From contig JAISWA010000074.1 of NCBI GenBank assembly GCA_031271275.1, forward strand, positions 1-5,119: a DNA stretch of 5,119 bases, in the 5' to 3' direction. This stretch comes from Clostridiales bacterium. GTDB lineage: Bacteria; Bacillota; Clostridia; Lachnospirales; WQUN01. The position numbers and the translations under genes are program-made. Every line of letters starts with the position of its first letter. The first letter of the stretch is position 1. This document shows, in pieces, positions 1 to 4,996 of this stretch. A model generated the notes under the pieces. The model saw only the letters and a list, made by a program, of their open reading frames with translations, ran no database searches and was not told where the DNA came from.

Positions 1-587
1 TGCCCGCCCTGGTTGACCTTTGCCAAAAGCCTGAGCAGCGCGCCCGACGCTTTGGAATCCAGTGAACCGGTGGGTTCGTCCGCGAGCACGATGTCGGGCT
101 TGGTAATCAGCGCCCGCGCCGCCGCGACCCGCTGCTTCTGCCCGCCGGAAATTTCGTAGGGGAATTTTTTCAGGATATCCGTGATGGAAAGGGTCTCCGC
201 CAACGGAATCAGCCGGGCGTTCATTTCTTTGTACTCACAGCCGGAAAGCACGAGGGGAAGGTAGATATTGTCCTCGGCGTTGAAGGTGTCGAGCAGGTTA
301 AAATCTTGAAAGATAAAGCCCAAGTGCTCCCGCCGGAAGGCGGCGAGCCTGCCCTCCTTAATCGAGGACATGGGCACGCCCCTCAGCGAAACCTCGCCGC
401 CGGTGGGCTTGTCCAACGACGCGAGGATGTTGAGCAGCGTGGTCTTTCCGCTGCCGCTCTCGCCCATGATGGCAACGAACTCCCCTTCCTCCACGGTGAA
501 GCTTACGTCCGCGAGCGCCTGCGCCTTCGCGCCGCCGAACCGGGCGGTGTAGATTTTTTTCAAGTGGCTGACTTCGAGTAATGACAT
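1..587 (-). CDS. bceA: BceA-type ABC transporter ATP-binding protein (3' part outside window)
   Basis: ATPase subunit of an ABC transporter of the BceAB type, which removes or detoxifies cell-wall-active antimicrobial peptides at the cytoplasmic membrane. The first 195 residues are present (family about 250). Visible motifs are Walker A GESGSGKTT (42-50), Q-loop FIFQDFNLLDT (91-101, Q94), signature ISGGQKQR (146-153), Walker B IVLADEP (166-172) and D-loop SLD (175-177). The H-loop lies beyond the edge. The phrase FQDFNLLDT is typical of the BceA/MacB-like group. The start is the ATG at 587-585, with AGGAG (598-594) six bases upstream. The permease partner (BceB-like) should follow off the left edge. 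The nearby BceR/BceS-like pair supports the assignment. Family is confident; the exact substrate is unknown, so the symbol denotes type only. Confidence 0.9.
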   Translation of the reverse strand, partial: MSLLEVSHLKKIYTARFGGAKAQALADVSFTVEEGEFVAIMGESGSGKTTLLNILASLDKPTGGEVSLRGVPMSSIKEGRLAAFRREHLGFIFQDFNLLDTFNAEDNIYLPLVLSGCEYKEMNARLIPLAETLSITDILKKFPYEISGGQKQRVAAARALITKPDIVLADEPTGSLDSKASGALLRLLAKVNQGG

Positions 588-665
588 GGGAATCTCCTGA
601 CTAACCGATGTATGAATTCAAACGAAAGGCGCGGCGCGCATTCCGTCCGTGTCATCGTTGCGGTT

Positions 666-673
666 ATTTTATA
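666..673 (-). promoter_or_regulatory. candidate -10 of the bceA-like promoter
   Basis: Read on the minus strand, TATAAAAT lies about 80 bases before the ATPase start. At 17 bp upstream the hexamer is GATGGA, a poor -35. A good -10 without a -35 fits an activator-dependent promoter, as expected for a BceR target. The start site is not proven. Confidence 0.45.
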
Positions 674-703
674 AGCCCCGCCCGCGCTTTTCCATCGCTT
701 TGC

Positions 704-732
704 CTTACATTTACGCGGGGAAGCTTACATTT
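704..732 (-). promoter_or_regulatory. paired direct repeat, candidate BceR-like operator
   Basis: CTTACATTT occurs at 704-712 and again at 724-732, exactly 20 bp apart start to start, so both copies lie on the same DNA face. Read towards the ATPase gene, this is AAATGTAAG repeated. It sits 30 bp upstream of the candidate -10. OmpR-family regulators bind direct repeats, and TTACA/TGTAA half-sites resemble those I recall for BceR-like regulators. Assignment to the regulator encoded at 2342-3040 is inference. Confidence 0.4.
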
Positions 733-809
733 TTGAAAGGCACAACACACCCAAAAAACACCCCGGAAACGTTCCGCGTCAGCGCAAAAATCCCGCAATC
801 ACGGGCTTG

Positions 810-838
810 TTGAAATCACAGTAAACCTATTATATTAT
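810..838 (+). promoter_or_regulatory. promoter of the Rrf2-family regulator gene
   Basis: The -35 TTGAAA (810-815) and -10 TATTAT (833-838) are separated by the ideal 17 bp; each differs from consensus at one position. The predicted transcript start is near 845, giving a leader of about 30 bases. The -10 lies inside a near-palindrome (826-841). Confidence 0.65.
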
Positions 839-841
839 AGG
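826..841. promoter_or_regulatory. near-palindromic operator, probable Rrf2 autoregulatory site
   Basis: CCTATTATATTATAGG is symmetric at 14 of 16 positions, with arms CCTAT and ATAGG, and covers the -10 of the regulator's own promoter. Rrf2 proteins such as IscR and CymR bind as dimers to sites of this kind and often repress themselves. A protein bound here would block RNA polymerase. The symmetry is seen; the binding partner is inferred. Confidence 0.5.
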
Positions 842-874
842 CTATGAAACCGAAAAATAAAGGGGGCAACGCCG

Positions 875-1354
875 TTGAAAATTTCTTCGAAGGGGCGCTA
901 TTCATTAAGAATGCTGGCGGATTTGGCGGAGCATTACGATGAAGGGTACGTGGCGTTAAGAGACGTGGCGGAGCGGCAGGAGATTTCTAAAAAATATTTG
1001 GAGCAGCTTGCCGCTTTGCTGAGCCGCTTTGATATTTTACGCGCAAGCCGCGGGTCTCAGGGCGGCTACATGCTCGCGAAACCGCCGGAGCAGTACAAGC
1101 TGAGCCAGATACTCCAGATTACCGAAGGCGGCATATGCCCCGTGGCGTGTCTGGAAGACGAACCCAACCGGTGCGCGCGCAGCAAACGCTGCAAAACGCT
1201 GCCGTTATGGAAAGGGTTGAATGCCATGATCGGCACGTTCCTTGAAAATACTACGCTTAAAGACATGGTGGACGGGACGATGGGCGAAATCAGGCTGAAA
1301 CTGATAAAGCCCTTTGAAGGGCCGCCGGAACCCGCCGCCTCAGCGGAAGATTAG
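875..1354 (+). CDS. Rrf2-family transcriptional regulator with four-cysteine cluster
   Basis: DNA-binding regulator of the Rrf2 family (IscR, NsrR, CymR). The 159 residues match family size. It opens with MKISSKGRYSLRMLADLA, the usual Rrf2 N-terminus, followed by a winged helix (about 25-70) with ISKKYLEQL as recognition-helix region and RGSQGGY as wing. The cysteines are C88, C92, C100 and C106 (C-x3-C-x7-C-x5-C), followed by LW at 111-112, placed like the Fe-S ligand region of IscR (C-x5-C-x5-C), so a redox or iron-sulfur input is likely. The start is TTG at 875, with AAAGGGGG (859-866) eight bases upstream; the ATG at 844 is out of frame. It runs against the surrounding minus-strand module. 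No isc/suf or cys genes are in view, so its targets are unknown; it may also act on the divergent ATPase gene. Confidence 0.9.
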   Translation: MKISSKGRYSLRMLADLAEHYDEGYVALRDVAERQEISKKYLEQLAALLSRFDILRASRGSQGGYMLAKPPEQYKLSQILQITEGGICPVACLEDEPNRCARSKRCKTLPLWKGLNAMIGTFLENTTLKDMVDGTMGEIRLKLIKPFEGPPEPAASAED

Positions 1355-1356
1355 CA

Positions 1357-2355
1357 TTAATCCGCTTCAAAATCTTTTTGAGAAAGGTTCAGAACCGCCC
1401 GCGTTCCTTTCCCGGTTTCCGATTCGATGGAAATTTTAAAGCCGAGCCGGTTTAAAACCCTTTTGCAAAGGTACAGCCCTATCCCCGTGGAGCTTCGTTC
1501 CGCGCGCCCCACGGTTCCGGTGAACCCGCGCTCAAACACCCGGGGCAGGTCTTCCGCCGGTATTCCCATGCCGTTGTCCGCTATCACCAACTCGTCGCCG
1601 CGCGTATAAACGCTAACGGCGTCGCGGGTATACTTGACCGCGTTGGCAAGCAGCTGTTCCAACACGAAGCAAAACCATTTTTCGTCGGTAACAATGCCGC
1701 CGCTCACGCGCTCCGCGTCCAACGCGAGCCCTCTGTGGATGAAAAGCGTCGCGGTGTTTTTCGCGGCTTTCCTCACTAAACAGGAAACCTCGAAGCGCGC
1801 GAGGGCAAGGTCGTTCTCTATGGAAGAAAGCCGTTGGTATTGCAGCACCATTTCCACATACTGCCCGATGCGGAAAAGTTCCTGTTCGATCTCCCCGGCG
1901 TTTATATGACCGCGGCCGCCGGCGCGGCGCTGCAAAACCAACTGCGCGGCGGATAAAGGCGTTTTTATCTGGTGCGCACATAAGGTGTAATACTCCTCGG
2001 CGTCCCGGCGCGCGCGCTCGCTTTCTTTTTCCAACCGCAGGCGCTCGGCTTCAAGCCCGGCGGCAATTTCCTGATAATGCCGCTCCAACAGGTTCCCCGG
2101 TTCGGGGAAGTTCTCCACGGGGAACCTTCCTTTCAGGCGCGACAAGCTTTTATGTTTCAAGGCAAAACGGATAAAATCCCAAACGCATAGCGCCGCCCCA
2201 AGCGCGATACCGAGCAGCGCGGCGTACCCCGCGACGCTCCATTCGTAATCATGCAGCGCGTAAACCCAAAAGAAAAAGCCGAAAACCGCCGCGATGTAAA
2301 ACAAAACCGCGCGGCGGGCTTTCAGCCAATATAAAAATATTTTAGTGACCGGCAT
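1357..2355 (-). CDS. bceS: BceS-type intramembrane-sensing histidine kinase
   Basis: Membrane sensor kinase of the BceS group that senses through its partner ABC transporter. It has 332 residues from the ATG at 2355. TM1 is about 14-35 and TM2 about 41-61, with only a few residues between them, so there is no extracellular sensor domain. A charged helical linker (about 88-122) follows. The kinase core has H-box HQIKTP with phospho-acceptor H128, N-box EQLLANAVKYT (N238), G1 box ADNGMGIP (D260), F-box FERGFTG and G2 box STGIGLYL. The core is intact. Start choice: an in-frame GTG at 2364 would add three residues, but AGGTG (2366-2362) is well spaced for the ATG. It overlaps the regulator gene by 14 bp, indicating translational coupling. 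Its stop is 2 bp from the convergent Rrf2 stop. The symbol denotes type. Confidence 0.9.
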   Translation of the reverse strand: MPVTKIFLYWLKARRAVLFYIAAVFGFFFWVYALHDYEWSVAGYAALLGIALGAALCVWDFIRFALKHKSLSRLKGRFPVENFPEPGNLLERHYQEIAAGLEAERLRLEKESERARRDAEEYYTLCAHQIKTPLSAAQLVLQRRAGGRGHINAGEIEQELFRIGQYVEMVLQYQRLSSIENDLALARFEVSCLVRKAAKNTATLFIHRGLALDAERVSGGIVTDEKWFCFVLEQLLANAVKYTRDAVSVYTRGDELVIADNGMGIPAEDLPRVFERGFTGTVGRAERSSTGIGLYLCKRVLNRLGFKISIESETGKGTRAVLNLSQKDFEAD

Positions 2356-3040
2356 CCCGCTCACCTATTATATAGCCCTCCCCTTTTTTGGTGGCGATAA
2401 AATCCGCAAGCCCTGCCTGCTCAAGCTTTTTCCGCAGGCGGTTGATGTTGACCGTAAGGGTGTTGTCGTCTATAAAATGCTCGTCGTCCCACAGCCTGCG
2501 CATGATAGCCTGTCTCGTAACCACCGCGTTCTTATGCTCCATCAGCGTTTGCAGTATTTTGAACTCGTTCCGCGTCAAATCTATTTTTCCCCCGTTAAAG
2601 CTCAACACCATTGCGCCGGTGTCCAACGCGGCGTCGCGGCAAACCAAAACTTCCGGCGCCGCCGGGAACTCATAGGCCCGGCGAAGCAGCGCCTGCACCT
2701 TAGCAACCAGCACCGGCAGGTCGAACGGCTTCGCGATAAAGTCGTCCGCCCCCTGGTGAAGCGCCGTCACCATGTTCATGTTGTCCGCCGCGGAGGAAAT
2801 GAAAATAATCGGCGCTTTGGAAATTTTCCTGATTTCCCCGCACCAGTGGAAGCCGCTCCGGTACGGCAGCGACAAATCGAGCAGCACCAACTGCGGGCCG
2901 TACCGGCGGAAAGCTTCCGTTACGGCGGAAAAATCCGTCGCCTGTTCCGCCTCGAACCCCCAACTTTCAAGCTCCGAAGCGATAACCCTTGCGATAACCC
3001 CGTCGTCTTCGACAATGAGTATCTTGACCGGTTTATTCAA
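2342..3040 (-). CDS. bceR: OmpR-family response regulator, BceR-type
   Basis: Cytoplasmic partner of the downstream kinase and DNA-binding activator, 232 residues. The receiver domain (5-120) has acidic pocket E11-D12-D13, phospho-acceptor D55 in LLDLSLP, the switch serine in FISSAAD (80-86) and K104 in AKPF. The C-terminal winged helix (about 130-228) contains the LTRNEF and NTLTVNINRLRKKL segments typical of OmpR/PhoB DNA-binding domains. The start is TTG (3040-3038), with GGGGGAAG (3057-3050) nine bases upstream; it overlaps the carbonic anhydrase stop by 8 bp. No ATG lies nearby in frame, and MNKPVKILIVEDD is a normal receiver N-terminus. Likely target: the bceA-like promoter, with the direct repeats at 704-732. 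The symbol denotes type. Confidence 0.92.
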   Translation of the reverse strand: MNKPVKILIVEDDGVIARVIASELESWGFEAEQATDFSAVTEAFRRYGPQLVLLDLSLPYRSGFHWCGEIRKISKAPIIFISSAADNMNMVTALHQGADDFIAKPFDLPVLVAKVQALLRRAYEFPAAPEVLVCRDAALDTGAMVLSFNGGKIDLTRNEFKILQTLMEHKNAVVTRQAIMRRLWDDEHFIDDNTLTVNINRLRKKLEQAGLADFIATKKGEGYIIGERDAGH

Positions 3041-3614
3041 AAAACTCTACTTCCCCCGATTCGATTTTATACCGCGCGCAATGCACCGTCACCGCGCCGG
3101 AATCCACCAGCCCTTTCACGATTTCGCTTTCCAGCACCCGCTGCTTCGTGTGTCGCGCGTTGTCGTACTCGGCGAGCGTCGTTTTGTCGTCTTTGTCTTT
3201 GTGTTTGACTGCCGAAGGGTATATTTGGTCAAAAATCGCCTTAAAATTCCCGTCGCAGTCCCCGGTATCGGCGACAATATCGCAGGCGGCTTTTACCGCG
3301 CCGCATTTTTCATGGCCCATCGCCACAACAAGCGGCGCGCGCAAATGCTCAAGCGCGTACTCCACGGACGCAAGCTCCACCTCCGTCGCCACGTTGCCCG
3401 CGTTCCTGATTACGAAGATTTCGTTAAAGGACGCGTCAAAAATAATTTCCGGCGCGACCCGCGAATCCGAACACGTTAGGATTACCGCGTAGGGCTGCTG
3501 CCCCTTGGTGAGCGCCTTTCTGTCCTCCGCGCCGTTTTTCTTTTCGGATAGCCTGTTTTCCATAAACCTTTTGTTGCCTTCCTTTAACTTGGTTAACGCC
3601 GCGCTGCTGTCCAT
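3033..3614 (-). CDS. beta-carbonic anhydrase
   Basis: Zinc enzyme interconverting CO2 and bicarbonate, cytoplasmic, 193 residues, a normal length for compact bacterial beta-class enzymes. Zinc ligands C48, H101 and C104 lie in CSDSR (48-52) and MGHEKCGAV (99-107); the catalytic dyad D50-R52 is present, as are the conserved EIFVIRNAGN (65-74) and the N-terminal LKEGNKRFMENR helix. The start is the ATG at 3614-3612, with AAAGGAG (3629-3623) eight bases upstream. The open frame extends to 3737, but that extension crosses the promoter and has no support. It is the first gene of an apparent operon with the BceR/BceS-like pair, whose regulator starts inside its last codons. Physiological link to peptide sensing is not obvious. 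Confidence 0.92.
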   Translation of the reverse strand: MDSSAALTKLKEGNKRFMENRLSEKKNGAEDRKALTKGQQPYAVILTCSDSRVAPEIIFDASFNEIFVIRNAGNVATEVELASVEYALEHLRAPLVVAMGHEKCGAVKAACDIVADTGDCDGNFKAIFDQIYPSAVKHKDKDDKTTLAEYDNARHTKQRVLESEIVKGLVDSGAVTVHCARYKIESGEVEFFE

Positions 3615-3645
3615 AATCACTTCTCCTTTATGAAATTTTAACAGA

Positions 3646-3674
3646 AATTTAAAATAAAAACCCGCCGCGGTCAA
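3646..3674 (-). promoter_or_regulatory. candidate promoter of the carbonic anhydrase-regulator-kinase operon
   Basis: On the minus strand, TTGACC (3674-3669) and TAAATT (3651-3646) are spaced 17 bp. The predicted transcript starts near 3639 and gives a leader of about 25 bases with AAAGGAG. The -35 is good and the -10 matches 4 of 6. Confidence 0.4.
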
Positions 3675-3708
3675 TGGTTGGTACGGCACCGGACGCCGAA
3701 GCCGCACA

Positions 3709-3714
3709 TATAAT
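3709..3714 (+). promoter_or_regulatory. candidate -10 for the sensor/holin-like operon
   Basis: A perfect TATAAT. The hexamer 17 bp upstream (GCACCG) is not a -35, so the promoter is weak or needs an activator. A start near 3721 would give a leader of about 108 bases that contains the inverted repeat at 3733-3811. Confidence 0.4.
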
Positions 3715-3732
3715 AAAACATGCCCCTCATAA

Positions 3733-3811
3733 GGCAACCTCTACAAACTGTACAAAGCGGCTCCGCGAAGCGGGACGCATGAGACCGTTTCATCCGTTAA
3801 TAGAGGTTGCC
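3733..3811. repeat. 11-bp perfect inverted repeat with structured interior (leader element)
   Basis: GGCAACCTCTA (3733-3743) is repeated exactly inverted as TAGAGGTTGCC (3801-3811), with 57 bases between. The interior can form smaller hairpins: CCGC-GAA-GCGG (3763-3773) and ATGAGA-CCG-TTTCAT (3779-3793). The right arm ends five bases before the AAGGAG of the next gene. There is no T-tract, so it is not an ordinary terminator. Options are a regulatory mRNA leader, a small RNA, a protein-binding site or a short miniature element; no flanking target duplication is visible. Confidence 0.5.
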
Positions 3812-3828
3812 ATGGAAGGAGAAGCACT

Positions 3829-4482
3829 GTGAAAAAAAACACCCTGAAAAGAGCGCTGTTATTGACGCCGGTTGCCGTGCTCATTGTCACGCTGTTCTTC
3901 CTGAATTACGCCGTTCAATATTTCAAAGACACCGCCTATACCTTTGTTTACAACACCAACGTGGAGTCGGTGCTCCGGTTTTCCAGGGAGCTGAAGGAAC
4001 TTTCCGCCAACGGATATACCAGTTACGCTTTCGGCGACCTTTATACCAATATGATCCAAACCTACAATAAAACGTTGGGGGAGAAAAACGCCATCGTCAC
4101 CTTTTTAATGGACGACGGGGGGCAGATACATCACAGTAGTGACGGTAACCGGAACTTCTTATCGGCGCTGCTTCAAAACGCGGACAATAAGCGCCGCGTG
4201 GAAATCGCGTTCGCTTCGCGCGGCGACGGCGAGATTAAGCTTGCGCACAACAGCGGCGCATGGGAAACGATTTACTTCCACCGGTTTTACAGTGGGCCAA
4301 AAAACTATTGCCTATATATGACCGTGGAACGGCAGACCATTGAGGCGGAGCTGAACGCGAACGGGGTGGTTGTTCCCATAAGCGTAATAGGGCTGCTGCT
4401 GCTGCTCACGATGGAATATACTATTTGGCTGAAGATTGTTTGCATCCCCTGCGGCGGGAAAGGCAAACGGGACGGGGTATGA
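3829..4482 (+). CDS. two-TM membrane protein with extracytoplasmic Cache/PAS-like domain
   Basis: Not a family I can name. It has 217 residues: a short basic N-terminus, TM1 (about 9-28), an extracytoplasmic region (about 29-178), TM2 (about 179-202) and a tail of about 15 residues with a CIPC motif (205-208) and basic residues. The outer region starts with a helix-rich stretch (NVESVLRFSRELKEL), followed by an alternating part with AIVTFLMDDGGQI, an aromatic IYFHRF segment and YCLYMTVERQTIEAEL just before TM2. This layout is that of single Cache/PAS-like sensors of kinases and cyclases, but no output domain follows. The start is GTG at 3829, with AAGGAG (3816-3821) seven bases upstream. Its stop overlaps the next gene by ATGA. 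It could be a truncated receptor or a complete small sensor. The Cache reading is an impression from the pattern, not a search result. Confidence 0.65.
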   Translation: MKKNTLKRALLLTPVAVLIVTLFFLNYAVQYFKDTAYTFVYNTNVESVLRFSRELKELSANGYTSYAFGDLYTNMIQTYNKTLGEKNAIVTFLMDDGGQIHHSSDGNRNFLSALLQNADNKRRVEIAFASRGDGEIKLAHNSGAWETIYFHRFYSGPKNYCLYMTVERQTIEAELNANGVVVPISVIGLLLLLTMEYTIWLKIVCIPCGGKGKRDGV

Positions 4483-4787
4483 CCATGCGGATAAACTATA
4501 TAGAAGTGCTCATTAACATCGTGCTCGCGTCGTTTGGCGGGTTGGTTAAGCGGGTGACGGAACTGGAAAAGAACCCGCGAAAAAAAGCCTCCGTTTCGTA
4601 TTACATGGCAGGCTCTCTGATTTCTACCTTTGTGGGGATTGTGGTGTATATCCTGTGCAAGAACTTCGGCGTTTCACAGCTGCTTACCGCGGGGCTGACG
4701 GCACTGGCGGGTTATATGGGCTCCCCCGTGCTCGATTTGCTTTCCGATATCGCGAAGAAAAAAATCAAAAAAGGCGCGGAGGGGTAA
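4479..4787 (+). CDS. holin-like small membrane protein
   Basis: 102 residues from the ATG at 4479, whose ATGA overlaps the stop of the preceding gene; a second ATG at 4485 with GGGG seven bases upstream is an equally plausible start (100 residues). It has a weak hydrophobic N-terminal segment (about 7-22), a clear TM (about 42-62) and a second TM (about 69-90) ending in ALAGYMGSPVLDLL, then a lysine-rich tail KKKIKKGAEG. The GY-G-x-x-x-LD-L ending of the last TM followed by a basic tail resembles phage holins of the LydA/superfamily III type. No endolysin or other phage gene is in view, so lysis is not the obvious role; it may have been taken over for membrane permeabilisation or be a misleading resemblance. 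Confidence 0.6.
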   Translation: MTMRINYIEVLINIVLASFGGLVKRVTELEKNPRKKASVSYYMAGSLISTFVGIVVYILCKNFGVSQLLTAGLTALAGYMGSPVLDLLSDIAKKKIKKGAEG

Positions 4788-4919
4788 AATTCTGCGTTTG
4801 ACTGCACCGGATTAATCCATTCGGTGTTCCTGAGAGTCTGTTTAAAATCTATGTAACCGTCAAACCCAACAAAATGCGCTATGATTTTCATTTTTCCTGC
4901 AATATTCGTTCAGACGCGT
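4788..4919. other. AT-richer spacer without recognisable gene
   Basis: No supported coding region. It contains a weak hairpin CACCG/CGGTG (4805-4809, 4822-4826) without a T-tract and an AAAATG/CATTTT stem (4871-4876, 4889-4894) next to a short T-run, either of which could be a poor terminator of the operon to its left. Composition is clearly lower in GC than the genes to the left. Confidence 0.3.
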
Positions 4920-4925
4920 TATAAT
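4920..4925 (+). promoter_or_regulatory. candidate -10 for the helicase-like gene
   Basis: Perfect TATAAT; the hexamer at 17 bp spacing, CTGCAA (4897-4902), matches the -35 consensus at only three positions. Transcription would begin around 4932, inside the left arm of the inverted repeat at 4927-4986. Confidence 0.45.
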
Positions 4926-4926
4926 G

Positions 4927-4986
4927 TTTGGGATAGAAGTGTATCATGAGGTGTCGATGAGGATTTTCTAAATATTTTGTCCCAAA
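4927..4986. repeat. inverted repeat next to the ribosome binding site of the helicase-like gene
   Basis: TTTGGGATAGAA (4927-4938) can pair with TTTTGTCCCAAA (4975-4986): 12 contiguous pairs, two of them G-U. The outer seven, TTTGGGA/TCCCAAA, are perfect. The right arm includes the first bases of AAAGGAG, and the left arm lies just after the -10. It could be an operator or a leader hairpin that hides part of the ribosome binding site. Confidence 0.4.
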
Positions 4987-4996
4987 GGAGTATATA

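Noticed and set aside
306..581. Plus-strand open frame within the ABC ATPase region
   Set aside because: Antisense to clear Walker A and Q-loop coding sequence; it is a shadow frame.
2345..3208. Long plus-strand open frame (287 codons) opposite the regulator and carbonic anhydrase
   Set aside because: It lies antisense to two well-supported genes, and its arginine- and proline-rich product has no recognisable domain; GC-rich codon structure explains it.
2772..3479. Plus-strand open frame of 235 codons
   Set aside because: Antisense to the regulator and carbonic anhydrase, with no ribosome binding site and no recognisable motif.
3615..3737. N-terminal extension of the carbonic anhydrase frame
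   Set aside because: The extra 41 codons cross the candidate promoter and have no ribosome binding site, while the ATG at 3614 has AAAGGAG and matches the normal family N-terminus.
3733..3811. Rho-independent terminator
   Set aside because: The stem has a 57-base interior and no T-tract on either strand, and it precedes a start codon closely, so termination is not the best reading.
3807..4070. Alternative frame starting at TTG 3807 over the sensor gene
   Set aside because: It overlaps the membrane protein gene in another frame; its product has no transmembrane or domain pattern, whereas the 3829 frame has two clear TM segments and a good ribosome binding site.
4796..4865. GTTTGAC ... GTCAAAC inverted repeat
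   Set aside because: Seven-base inverted repeats at this distance are expected many times by chance in a window of this size, and the arms do not extend.
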